Source: HGM04593 sp045630965
GTDB taxonomy: Bacteria > Bacteroidota > Bacteroidia > Bacteroidales > Bacteroidaceae
NCBI GenBank assembly: GCA_045630965.1
Contig: JAZQTU010000015.1
Location: forward strand, 1-42,077
Direction: 5' to 3'
Length of the DNA: 42,077 nt
Every line of letters starts with the position of its first letter. The stretch's first letter is position 1. The notes beneath the pieces are model-generated. The model did not search any database and was not told the origin of the DNA. It saw nothing but the letters and a program-made list of their open reading frames with translations. A program made the translations under genes and the position numbers. Shown one piece after another: positions 27,361 to 37,300 of this stretch.

Positions 27361-30088
27361 ACTGATTAATCATTATCTTCTTGCCGTTCTTTATGTATAT
27401 ACCCTTGCCGGGGTTTTCAATTCTGCGGCCGAGCAGGTCATAAATGACAGTGCAATCCTCATCTTCTACCTCGATATCCTCTACGGCAGTGTTGTTCTTC
27501 TCTACAACAGTGATATTCCACAAAGAGAGGTCTGTTACATTCTTTGCACCATATATCATTGCAGTATTATTGTTATCCTCGCTTGTAAGTACCAGTCCGC
27601 TCTCCTTTGCTACAAAGTATGCATTACCGTTCTCAAGGAATTTTATCTTGAACACAATGGCATCTTCCTTACTGTTTCCGTTGCATGACGCACCGTTTGT
27701 CTCAACACCATTGATGTATTTGCCGTTCTTGTCCTTGATGTAGAATTCTCCATCTTCGCCTGCATGTTCCACTGACCAGTACATCCAATTAGTATCCTCA
27801 AGTTTGGATGTCTGTTTAAGGGCCTGCATGCCATACTTGTCATTACACATGTAGCACTTATACTTGACATTGAGAATCTTGTATACATCAAGTTCTTCGA
27901 GTATAGCACGTGCATATGGGTTGTTCATCAATTTGTTGAATTCTTCATCAAGCATAGCGCTCCACTTGCTGAATGTGTGCTCACTTGTGTCACCGTTGTC
28001 ACATGCAGTTTTGGCTCTCTGGTAAAGGTCTGAAAGGTCCTTAATGGCATTCTTGTAGAATCGGCCAATCTGTTTTCCGTCTTCTGTAGTACGTTGAAGA
28101 ATGTTGTTGACCGATTGCAACTGTGCCTCGAGGGCCTCTTTCTGCCATGTCTCATTGTCCGACTGTGCAGCGCTTGTAACTTCTACGTCATTTCCGTCAG
28201 CCTGTGCAGCATATACTTTCAGGTTATAGTACTTGGCATATGTAGGGAGCTTTACCGAATATTTGTTGCTGAATGAGAGCAATTCGTTCGTGTCGGCTAT
28301 GTAAACCTTGAATCCGAGGGCACCCTTTGCATTGTCGGCGCGTTTGATCTCGATTGTTCCGTTTGCGTTGGTGTAGTAATATCCAACTGCTTTTACACTC
28401 TCATCGATGTAATCGCTCCACTGACCGATATCTCCCATCTTGCCAATGGCATAATCCTCATTGAAGTCGATCCTGTTACCTGAAACGCCGTCTGTTCGTT
28501 TCGATGGTTTAACACGGTCCTCGATGAACATGAGGTGTCCGCCCTTCTTGGGGTACTTCTGCATGCGTACACGGCTTGCCTCAATCTCCTCTTTGGTAAG
28601 AGTAACAAGGTAAGTTCCATAGTCGCCAATATTCAGTGACTCCATGGGCTCAAAGAACCCCCATGCTTCAAAGAATTCGCTCAAGTCCATCTGTGCAATT
28701 TCGCAACATGTCTCAGCAAATTTAAGCTGGTCATCCTTACCGTATGTTATATATCCTTTTGTCAGCGGATTCTTGCGCAATGCCTCGAACAAGCGAGGGT
28801 AGAATGTCGTGTCCTTTTCTGCTATGTGGAAGTACAGATACAACTGGAAGTACATGCGCGCAACACCAATAGGGTTGCTTGTGCGTGCAGGGAACGGTGT
28901 CTTTTTGTTGAATTCTTCGGCGCAGAAAGCAACGCCATCACCACGTGTAGTGCTTATTCCCAACTGGTGAATATTCATATTGGCGAACAGGTTGTTGCTT
29001 GCTTCGGTACATCCAACCATGTTTATAGCTCCCTGGTTTACGTGTCCAATCTCATGTGCCGATGTCCAAAGAGTTCCGGGGTTGCTATGAATATACTCGG
29101 GAGAAAGCATTCCCGACAATGCGTAATCATCGTAGTAAGTAAATGTCGGTGAAGCATAGAAACCTCCTCCTTTGTTGTCGGAACGTGCCATGATAAGGTC
29201 GTTCCAACGGTCATAGTACTGCTCTGCACCCATGAGTTGGTGTTGGCGTTTGATTGTTTCGTCCCAAAGTTCCAATGCTTCGGTTATCTTCTCGGGGCAC
29301 CCGTTGGCAAGGCTGCTGCGGAACATGTGGAATATAACCTTCTCACCTTTAGCCTGAATGCCTTTGTACGATGCAGCAATGGGATCATTCGCTTGTCTTT
29401 TAAGCATCTCTTTCCAAAAAGCGTTGTCATGTCTTTCAGCGTTAAAGTAGCCGTAAACGTGTCCGCCCTCGATGTGTAATGACAATTCCGGGTAATCGCT
29501 CAACTTCTTGCTTGTAGCAGTGGTGTCGGTTTCAACCTTATATTCAAGGAACAACATCCTGCGCTCCTCTTCGGTATCGGCCAACTTGAATACATTCAAT
29601 CCCTCTCTTAACATGTGCTCTGTCAAGGCATACGAGCCGTTATCGGCTACCACATCTATGTACAGAAAGGCATTTGAGGGTACCTCACCGCCGACAAATA
29701 CATAGATATATTCATTGCTACCAATGATACCTGTGGGGCTCTGTAGGTCGCTGTACTGATATACATTCATGTATTTCGCCCACTTGTATGAATTGCTGTA
29801 GGGCTTGAACTTCTGCACGCGGAAATCCTTCTCAAAGCTGTCCCATGTGTTGTTCTTTACTTTTAGGGCAAAACCAATGAGCTCCTCTGGGAAGTTACTC
29901 ATTGCTGTGCGCAACTGCTCGTCTGCCATAACCTGATAGGCGGGTTTTAACTGGGTACAGATCTCATCCTCAAAATAGTTTTTGTACTCAGCATACCATC
30001 TTGTGGCATTGTTCGGTGTCAATGTCTCTTGCGCAATGCTCGGCAATGTACAGAATACTGTAATTAATAATAGAAGTAGCTTTTTCAT
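27359..30088 (-). CDS. M60 (enhancin/mucinase-like) secreted metallopeptidase, paralogue A
   Basis: A 909-aa exported zinc peptidase. A signal peptide (about 1-19, FCTLPSIAQ) leads to a helical N-terminal part, a jelly-roll region, and the M60 domain with SAHEIGHVNQG (HExxH at 345-349) and a downstream Glu in GCTEASNNLFAN that may be the third ligand. Further blocks are MYFQLYLYFHI, CCEIAQMDLSEFFEAWGFF and KKGGHLMFIEDR. The C-terminus has a trefoil/lectin-like segment and ends with YDLLGRRIENPGKGIYIKNG, the tail common on secreted proteins of these bacteria. M60 enzymes of gut Bacteroidetes (BT4244 type) cleave O-glycosylated proteins such as mucin. It shares its whole length with paralogue B (34323-38363) but lacks B's N-terminal trefoil-like domain. 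It has its own promoter beside the hairpin of the adhesin gene. Confidence 0.93.
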   Translation of the reverse strand: MKKLLLLLITVFCTLPSIAQETLTPNNATRWYAEYKNYFEDEICTQLKPAYQVMADEQLRTAMSNFPEELIGFALKVKNNTWDSFEKDFRVQKFKPYSNSYKWAKYMNVYQYSDLQSPTGIIGSNEYIYVFVGGEVPSNAFLYIDVVADNGSYALTEHMLREGLNVFKLADTEEERRMLFLEYKVETDTTATSKKLSDYPELSLHIEGGHVYGYFNAERHDNAFWKEMLKRQANDPIAASYKGIQAKGEKVIFHMFRSSLANGCPEKITEALELWDETIKRQHQLMGAEQYYDRWNDLIMARSDNKGGGFYASPTFTYYDDYALSGMLSPEYIHSNPGTLWTSAHEIGHVNQGAINMVGCTEASNNLFANMNIHQLGISTTRGDGVAFCAEEFNKKTPFPARTSNPIGVARMYFQLYLYFHIAEKDTTFYPRLFEALRKNPLTKGYITYGKDDQLKFAETCCEIAQMDLSEFFEAWGFFEPMESLNIGDYGTYLVTLTKEEIEASRVRMQKYPKKGGHLMFIEDRVKPSKRTDGVSGNRIDFNEDYAIGKMGDIGQWSDYIDESVKAVGYYYTNANGTIEIKRADNAKGALGFKVYIADTNELLSFSNKYSVKLPTYAKYYNLKVYAAQADGNDVEVTSAAQSDNETWQKEALEAQLQSVNNILQRTTEDGKQIGRFYKNAIKDLSDLYQRAKTACDNGDTSEHTFSKWSAMLDEEFNKLMNNPYARAILEELDVYKILNVKYKCYMCNDKYGMQALKQTSKLEDTNWMYWSVEHAGEDGEFYIKDKNGKYINGVETNGASCNGNSKEDAIVFKIKFLENGNAYFVAKESGLVLTSEDNNNTAMIYGAKNVTDLSLWNITVVEKNNTAVEDIEVEDEDCTVIYDLLGRRIENPGKGIYIKNGKKIMINQ

Positions 30089-30163
30089 TATTATGTTATT
30101 AAAAATGTTTGCTTTATTATTTTACCCCTCCGGCTTTGGAATAGGGGAGCAATATTTGTTCGC

Positions 30164-30195
30164 CAAAATTAATTAAATCATTGGTAGCAAGCAAA
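30164..30195 (-). promoter_or_regulatory. Promoter of M60 peptidase gene A
   Basis: On the minus strand TTTG (30195-30192), a 20-nt spacer, then TAATTTTG (30171-30164): a full Bacteroidetes consensus. The leader is about 70 nt. It lies directly after the adhesin-gene terminator hairpin. Confidence 0.7.
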
Positions 30196-30203
30196 TAGTT
30201 CAT

Positions 30204-30253
30204 TATAAAATATCAAGGGTCGCTCCGGCAGGAGCGACCCTTGATATTTTATA
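30204..30253 (-). terminator. 23-bp perfect hairpin after the adhesin gene
   Basis: Arms 30204-30226 and 30231-30253 are exactly complementary with a GGCA (plus-strand) loop. It starts 12 nt after the stop codon of the 1227-aa gene; the T-rich part lies inside the 3' arm (attttata on the minus strand). Confidence 0.85.
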
Positions 30254-30265
30254 GTAGTGTGTAAA

Positions 30266-33200
30266 TTACTTTACAACAACCTTTGTTGCCTCAACAACAC
30301 CGTTAGCATAACGCTTGATGATGATGTTGATACCCTTTACAGGAGCTGCAATAGCAACACCGGCAGGAGTATAGTACTCAACTGCAACAACTTCGTCACC
30401 TTCAACAACGATGTTCTCAACAGCTGTGTTAATATCTCCGTTAACAAGAACGAATCTCCAAGCAGATGCTGAGTTTACACCACCGCCCCAGTTAACGATC
30501 TCACCGCTCTGACCGGCACCACTTGCGTGACCCTGAGCGTGGAGTGTGTTACCGCCTTCAAGGATGTTGTAAACGTCCTTCTCAAGGTTCTCGAAGATGA
30601 ACAAGCCAGCCTGGTCAATCTCGAACATTGGGAGTCTGTTGTCAACTATTGCACCTGCGTACAAACCGTTAGCTGCGTTCTTGATGAAGTATGCCTTGCC
30701 GAGGTGCTCCTCTGGTACCTCAATCTCGTATGCACCCATGTTGCTCTCGTTGATTTCAGTGAATGTGAACAAGAAATCTCTGTTCTCATCATTAAATTCA
30801 GCTGGGCAATTCTTCCAGTCGATGAGGTCACCCAATGTCTGATTCTTGTATGCATACATAGCTCTGTACTGCTGGTTGTTGTTGTAGAATGCCTCCAATG
30901 CGCTTACAATTGCATATTCGCAGCTTGCATCAAAGCCAATTCTGTTAGAGCTGAATCCAGCCTGGATGGCATCCTCAAGGTTCTTAGCCAATGTTGCAGC
31001 GTTTGCTGTCTCATTCTCGTTGACAGCAACTGTTGCAGCAGCTACAGCCTCGTCGTATGCCTTCTTGTCTGCGTCAGACATCTTGATACAGCCAGGGTTG
31101 TTACCAAGAACCCAGAGTTCGTCGTTGTTAGCCATGTTTGCAAGGCTCTTCAAGTAAACGAAGTCAGGAGTATCCATTGTAACCTCGTAGATGTTCCACT
31201 CACCTTCACCGTTTGTCTTGTTGAAGTGGAGGTAGTCACCAGCTGAATAACCGTTACCGCCAATGATCTTGTCTGCCATTGTGTGCTGGCTGATTACATC
31301 GTAACCGTGTGTGAATACACCAGGCTGCTCGCTTACGCAGAGACGCTCAGCAAGACCTCTGTCCCAGTCCATGTAAACTCGTCTGTTAACAACAACTTCG
31401 GCAGAATCGATAGTAACTGCAGGGTTAACGTCAGACTCTGTGCCAGATGCCCAGCTTGCAGAAACCTTCTTGTCAGGAACGATAGAGAACAATATCATAG
31501 CCTTAGGCATGTTGTTTGATTTTGCAACATTGATGCTTGCTGCCTTGCTGCGGTCTGCTGTCAAACCACCGTCCTCGCTCCAATATTTACCGTGTGCCAA
31601 GCTCAAGATGTTCCAATTGCCGTCAGCAGCCTTCTTCAATGCATATACGCAAGTATCGTTCAATGCACCCTGCTTCTCCTTCAAGTAAGGAGCTGCACCT
31701 GAATAGAAACGTGGAGTTGCACCGCTTGCAGGGTCGTTAACGCGCAAGTTACCGCTGATGATGTAAAGACCGTTCTCCTTCAATTCTGCAGGGTCAGTAA
31801 TCTGCTTAACCTCTGCTACGTTGTATGTGTTGGGGCGGTCCAAAAGTGGGTTGTATACACTACCGAACTCTGTAAAGGCAATAGTCTTTGGTGCCAAACC
31901 ACCATTCTGGTGCTCACGGCTTGTTGTCTTGATAGTGAAACGGTTAAGTGATACAGCGTCGTTGAACTTGATGTCAAGGTAAACATAACCCTCTGGGCTC
32001 ATTGTACCGTTGCCCCAGATTGAGTGCCAGAAGTTGTCGCCCTTGTCGGCGATACCGTCTGACAAGTACTCTATTGGACCTTCGCTTGTCTCCTGTGAGT
32101 TTGTGCTTGCTGTGAATGAGATGATATTGTCATCTGCATCTCTAATCTCGAGTTCAGCAAGTGCTACAATGTCGTATGTCTGGCCATTTACAGTGTACTT
32201 GTTTGCTGAAGAACCAGGGTATGTCTCAAGGAATGTCATGCGGAAACCTGTTGTAGCCTCGCCAAGCATGAATGTCTGTTCCCAAACAATGCGCTTGTCT
32301 TCCTGCTGTGCACCAAGGAACTTGTTTGAGCTAACCTTGAATGTGAAGTTCAGAAGTTCGAACTTGCTTGCAAGGAATGTATTGATGTTGCCCTGCTTGC
32401 CATTAAAGTATGAAACAACCTCTGACATGTTGTCGTAGAAGTATGGAACCTCTTCGTCAGCGTCAGCAGCGTTCAAAAGATCATTAACCTTGTTGAAGAG
32501 GTTGCCTTCGATGTATGTCTCGTAAGCCTTCATGTCGCAGAAACCGCTTGTAGGCTCGTTACGTGCCATATCTTTGTAATAAGGGAGTTCTTCATCCTGG
32601 AGCAAAGACCATTCAGTCTCAAGCGCATCATAGAACATATCGTGGATTTCATTCTTGATACCATTGATGTATTCCTTTGTAGCATCAGCTGTCATATCCT
32701 CCAACATCTTCTCTTCAATTTCAGTAATGATTGAAGTTGCGTCGAATTCTGGAATTGTTGTAATATCCTTCAATGTTGTAACCTGCTGGTAAACCTTTGC
32801 AAGCTTGAATGCGTTTGCCCATTCCGGCATCTGGTAGTCTGCCTCAAAGATTGTCCAGCCCCATGCAAGCTTGATGCTGAAGCCTTCGCACCAGCCGTTT
32901 TCATCCAATGCAGGTCTTCTCTCTTCTGCCAAAATCTTTACAGGCTGTCCTGCGCGTGGGTCGGCACCAATATATACGACTTCGTCTTCGTTGTTTACAT
33001 AACGCATCTCGAAATTGCCTTCAGTGTCCTTTGTCATCTCAATCTCAGCAGCATTGCTCTTGAGAGTTGTTGTACTCTGGTTACCGTTCTTGGCATCATT
33101 GAGCTCGCTCTTTGCCAAGTAAGCCTCCTGGTTGGGGTAGTAAACATAGTACTTGCCGTTGCTTGCTGGCAATAGCTGGAATACGTAGTCAATGGTAGCC

Positions 33201-33949
33201 TCGCTGCTCCATGTGTTTGCCATTGTCATGTAACGTGGACCGCAACCTTCAAGGTTTTTGCTGTCATCGGGTACTTTACCTGTCGCACGGTCATAAATAT
33301 CGTATGTTGTTGCTGCATTACTGCGCATAACATAGAACTTCTCTGTAGAAAGTTCAGTAGCCTTATCCTTGAGCTCAAAGCTTCTGTCGCTGTAAGGTGC
33401 AACGTTTACACCACCTTCAGTCAATACAACTACAGCAGGAGCATCCTTTGGATTGTTTGCACGTGCGCCCCATTCGAGGATAAAGCTCTCTACAGGCTCT
33501 GTAAATGTCAACTCAATGTAGTGTGAACCGTCAACAGCTGGTGCATCAGCCCACATAGAGTGGAAGTATGTACCCCAGTTGCCGTCGTTCAAAGCAGGAA
33601 GACCGTCACCGTCCTTGCTACTTGCAAGTGTGTTGTGGTCAGCATTTGATGTTGCTGTGTAAGAAATTGTCTGCTGTCTGTCTGCTGAAAGTACTGTCAA
33701 CTCGCTGAGTGCGAAGAATGCACCTGCATTGCTCTTTGTCTGAGCAACAGTGAAACGCAAACTCTCGATAGCTTTTCCTGGTTTGATTACACCCGACTGG
33801 TAAAGGGTTACAGTGTACTCACCCTTCTTGACGTTTGTACCGGGAAGACCTTCGGAACCTGACAAAGTCATGTTCCAAGTCTGCTGCGCATTGGCACCTG
33901 CAAAGAATGCAAATACCATTGCGATAGTTAGGAATAATTTTCTTCTCAT
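30266..33949 (-). CDS. Large secreted discoidin-like (F5/8 type C) adhesin with internal duplication
   Basis: A 1227-aa exported protein with signal peptide (about 1-21, FFAGANAQ). I see no catalytic motif. Two F5/8-type-C-like (CBM32-like) jelly-roll domains can be read at about 30-190 (YFHSMWADAP, SHYIELTFTEPVESFILEWG) and 560-705 (FWHSIWGNGTMSPEGYVYLDIKF), each followed by a trefoil/lectin-like stretch (FYVMRSNAATTYDIYD; NGLYIISGNLRVND) and a helical stretch (about 395-540; 970-1060). The C-terminal EYYTPAGVAIAAPVKGIN tail with repeated VVVK-type strands is the usual end of exported proteins here. It is expressed divergently from M60 gene B and stands between the two peptidases, so a role in binding glycans or glycoproteins for them is likely. 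A 23-bp hairpin closes the gene. Confidence 0.88.
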   Translation of the reverse strand: MRRKLFLTIAMVFAFFAGANAQQTWNMTLSGSEGLPGTNVKKGEYTVTLYQSGVIKPGKAIESLRFTVAQTKSNAGAFFALSELTVLSADRQQTISYTATSNADHNTLASSKDGDGLPALNDGNWGTYFHSMWADAPAVDGSHYIELTFTEPVESFILEWGARANNPKDAPAVVVLTEGGVNVAPYSDRSFELKDKATELSTEKFYVMRSNAATTYDIYDRATGKVPDDSKNLEGCGPRYMTMANTWSSEATIDYVFQLLPASNGKYYVYYPNQEAYLAKSELNDAKNGNQSTTTLKSNAAEIEMTKDTEGNFEMRYVNNEDEVVYIGADPRAGQPVKILAEERRPALDENGWCEGFSIKLAWGWTIFEADYQMPEWANAFKLAKVYQQVTTLKDITTIPEFDATSIITEIEEKMLEDMTADATKEYINGIKNEIHDMFYDALETEWSLLQDEELPYYKDMARNEPTSGFCDMKAYETYIEGNLFNKVNDLLNAADADEEVPYFYDNMSEVVSYFNGKQGNINTFLASKFELLNFTFKVSSNKFLGAQQEDKRIVWEQTFMLGEATTGFRMTFLETYPGSSANKYTVNGQTYDIVALAELEIRDADDNIISFTASTNSQETSEGPIEYLSDGIADKGDNFWHSIWGNGTMSPEGYVYLDIKFNDAVSLNRFTIKTTSREHQNGGLAPKTIAFTEFGSVYNPLLDRPNTYNVAEVKQITDPAELKENGLYIISGNLRVNDPASGATPRFYSGAAPYLKEKQGALNDTCVYALKKAADGNWNILSLAHGKYWSEDGGLTADRSKAASINVAKSNNMPKAMILFSIVPDKKVSASWASGTESDVNPAVTIDSAEVVVNRRVYMDWDRGLAERLCVSEQPGVFTHGYDVISQHTMADKIIGGNGYSAGDYLHFNKTNGEGEWNIYEVTMDTPDFVYLKSLANMANNDELWVLGNNPGCIKMSDADKKAYDEAVAAATVAVNENETANAATLAKNLEDAIQAGFSSNRIGFDASCEYAIVSALEAFYNNNQQYRAMYAYKNQTLGDLIDWKNCPAEFNDENRDFLFTFTEINESNMGAYEIEVPEEHLGKAYFIKNAANGLYAGAIVDNRLPMFEIDQAGLFIFENLEKDVYNILEGGNTLHAQGHASGAGQSGEIVNWGGGVNSASAWRFVLVNGDINTAVENIVVEGDEVVAVEYYTPAGVAIAAPVKGINIIIKRYANGVVEATKVVVK

Positions 33950-34322
33950 AACGTTAATAATTAAATGAATATAATAAAATTAAGTTTGTTTTTTGTCAAA
34001 ACTGTTGCTTTTGTATAATAGCAATGTCGGTTATGCTTTCTTTTCGTCAATATGCATTGGACCTAATATGCATTTAATCGTGCAAAAGTGTGAATAATAA
34101 TTTGAATTGACAAGAAAATAAGGCGAAAATCAAGTGTAAATTTTATAAATTGAACATAAGTGATGAAACAATATTGTCGGCTATAATATAAATAATGTAA
34201 AAAAACAATAAATTCTATTATTTGTATAAACTTTATAAAAAAAACACTATATTTGCCGAAATGTATGGCATTTGGCGCGTATGCCTCATCTGTCTATAGT
34301 CAACAATTTATAATCTATCAAT
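33950..34322. promoter_or_regulatory. 373-bp divergent control region between adhesin and M60 gene B
   Basis: Strongly A+T-rich DNA without an ORF. It holds a candidate minus-strand promoter (TTG, 20 nt, CACTTTTG at 34090-34083), a plus-strand promoter (34221-34255) and, in the adhesin leader, the 10-bp direct repeat aatatgcatt at 34049-34058 and 34065-34074, 16 bp apart and each containing the palindrome atgcat. These may be operator half-sites for shared control of the divergent genes. Confidence 0.45.
34221..34255 (+). promoter_or_regulatory. Promoter of M60 peptidase gene B
   Basis: TTTG at 34221-34224 and TATATTTG at 34248-34255 (23-nt spacer, a little long), followed by CC. The leader to the ATG at 34323 is about 60 nt. 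Confidence 0.6.
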
Positions 34323-37300
34323 ATGAAACTGAAATCTTTATTTTTGGCAATGCTCGTTATGCTGGCCGGCGTTGTAATGGCGCAGGTTGAATCGGGCAAG
34401 GTTTACCGTATTGTCAGCAGTAAGTACGAAACTGTAATTACTGCCAGTCCAATCACACATGCGCTTTCATGTGTCTCAAAGGGTGGTGAAACCGATTATC
34501 AGCAGATGTGGGAGTTTACTCTCGAGGAAAACGGTAAGTATTCTATCATGAATGTCTTCTCGCGCCGTTATCTGCAGAACGAGAGCAGAACCAATGTGCA
34601 GTTCAAGACCGGTAATGAGAAGGTCTTCTTTGCTATCAGAGAAAATGCAACATATGCAGGCAATTATAACATCGACGCCAGTAGCAAAGCAGGCGGTTGG
34701 GGTCTGCACTGTGCCGGTGATGCTAAAGTGGTGCCCTGGAGCGACGGTCCTGACGGCGATGGTATCTCCGGAACCGAATGGAAATTCGAGGAGGTTAGCA
34801 TAGACCAGCTTACAAAGGATAATGCTTATGCCGAATATGCTTCATTCAACAATGTTAATGAGAATAAGGCTGCAATCGTAAAGACTGTGAATGCGTTGTT
34901 CAAGGACAATGCAGGTACTGTTCTCAAGGATGAATATGCTTCAATGGATGATGATGAACTGCTGGCTGTAATGGAAGGTGTTCCTGCCGACCTGCAGCAG
35001 GCTGTGCTAAAGGTGAAGAACAATGCATGGGAAACACAGGCGCGTGCTAATCTTAGCGAAAAGAACTTCCGCGTTTATGATTACAAGCCTTACAGCAACC
35101 CTGAACAGTGGAAGGATATCCTTTATCACCGCCCGTTCAACCGTATAAACAACCCTACAGGTATCTGTTCGGAGAGTGACAGAGCTTTCTTGTATATCTT
35201 CGTGGATAAAATCCCTGAGGGTACAACAATTGATCTTGCCGAAATGAACGGAACTGCATATTTCGGTACAGATACCTCTCTCAAAGAGGGTTTGAACATT
35301 GTGCCTTCGGCTGTCAAGGATGGTGTACTCTATATCCGTTACGTATGTAATACCCATACTGGCTTTAATCCAGAAACAAAGAGCGGTCCAAAGAAACTTA
35401 GCGACTATCCCGCAGTTAAAATCCATATTGAGGGTGGTTATGTGAACGGTTTCTGGAGTGAGGAACGTGGTCACACCAACGAGGATTGGGTTTACATGAG
35501 CCAGAATATGTTCCGCAATGAAACTGCGGTTCAGGCTGTGGGCGACCATACGGTGTTGAACTTCCGTAAAAAGGAGTTCCTGCAACCTTATCAATATACT
35601 GATAATTGGGGCTTTAAAGTTGAGGGATGTCCTACAGATATTGAAACAGTGATGAAGTACTGGGACTTCTGGAACGAAAGACAGAGATGGTACATGGGTC
35701 TTGACAAGTACTATGACTTCTTCAACAACAAGCAGCTTGCTATGTCCGATGATGGTGGTTTCATGGATGCAGGTAACTATCGTACCCACTATAACAATAA
35801 CACTTTGACTACCATTGTGAATATTGACCGTATATCACGTGACGGTGGTAGTGCATGGGGTCCTCTTCATGAAATTGGTCATACCAACCAGTATGCGTTT
35901 GAGATTGTAGGAACATCGGAGGTGAGCAACAACGCTTTTGCCAACTTCGTAATCTTCGATACTGGTACACACACCAGCCGTGGTTGGAATATGGATGCTC
36001 AAATCAAGGATTTTGAGAACAAAGTTCCTTATGTTGTACGTGGCGAGGGTAATTACGGTTCTGAATTGTTCAGTATGACACGTATGTACTTCCAACTCTT
36101 CCTCTATTTCCATGCTGCCGGTAAAAAGCCCGACTTCTATCCTACATTGTTCGAGGAACTTCGTAAGGACAAGCTTGTGGGTTGGAGTGTAAGATCATCG
36201 GACGAGAAGGATGCGAATGGCTTTAATATAAATTCTGTCAATGCTGTTAATGACCAGTTGAAGTTTGTTGAGAAGTGTTGTTCTATAGCGCAGATGGACT
36301 TGACCGAATTCTTTGAGGCGTGGGGCTTCTTTATTCCTATGAAGAATGCGTATGTAGGCGACTATGGTCACCACTATGTATATCTGCTTCAGGAGGATAT
36401 TGATGCGTGCAAGAAACGCATCAAGGATGCAAACTATCCAAAGAAGGGTGGTCACCTCATGTTCCTTGAGGACCGTATACGTTACTCAAAGAGAATAAAG
36501 AGCGAACTCAATGACAATGTGAACAGCTATCGTGCCGACTATAGTGACGAGGCGCCTGTGGCAGGAAACTTCTGCGGTCTGTACGGCCAGTGGGAAGATT
36601 ATGTTGACGAGAGCGTAAAGGCCGAAGGTTATTACTATACTATTGTAAAGGATAAGGTTGTCATTAAACTCGGTACCGGTGCAAAGGGCGCTCTTGGATT
36701 CAAACTTTATGATGGAAATGACAAGCTCCTTTCATATACCAACAGACATGAGATGAATATTCCAACCGGTGTTGACCGTTCTAAATTGAAGGTTGTTGCA
36801 GCTCAGGCTGACGGTGAAAATGCAGAGGTTAAGCCTGCAACAGAAGGCCCTCTGGAAATGCAGAAGGATGCGCTTAAGGCTTCTCTTGAATCAGCTAAAA
36901 GATATATTGACCGTGAAATCTTTTCAGGTTTTGAGTCTCAGATAGGTCGTTTCTATGCCGACTCTTTGGCTCCTCTCAAAAAGATTTATGACGATGCTGT
37001 TGCTGATACAAAGAATGCTTCAGTGCAGGGCAAAACATCATTGGTGGAGTGGGCTGCTATGCTTGACGATGAGTGTGAGCGTTTGTCAAAGAATAGAGGC
37101 GCTATGATAAACCTCGAAGAGGGCATGAACGTTACATTTACCGAGGGTACAAAAAGAAAAGGTGTGCTGCTTTCAACTGGTAGCGGTCTTGTTACACAAT
37201 CGGCAAACTCAAGTGATCCCGCCAATGCCTGGACACTCGAATATGCAGGTATCCCCGATGTCTATTATCTCAAGAATGCAGCAGGAAAATATATAAGAGA

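Noticed and set aside
30527..31246. 239-aa plus-strand ORF opposite the adhesin gene
   Set aside because: Val/Cys/Leu-rich shadow of a real coding strand; no start signal and no recognisable fold.
35007..35789. 260-aa minus-strand ORF opposite M60 gene B
   Set aside because: Antisense to conserved peptidase blocks; His/Ile/Val-rich shadow translation without family match.
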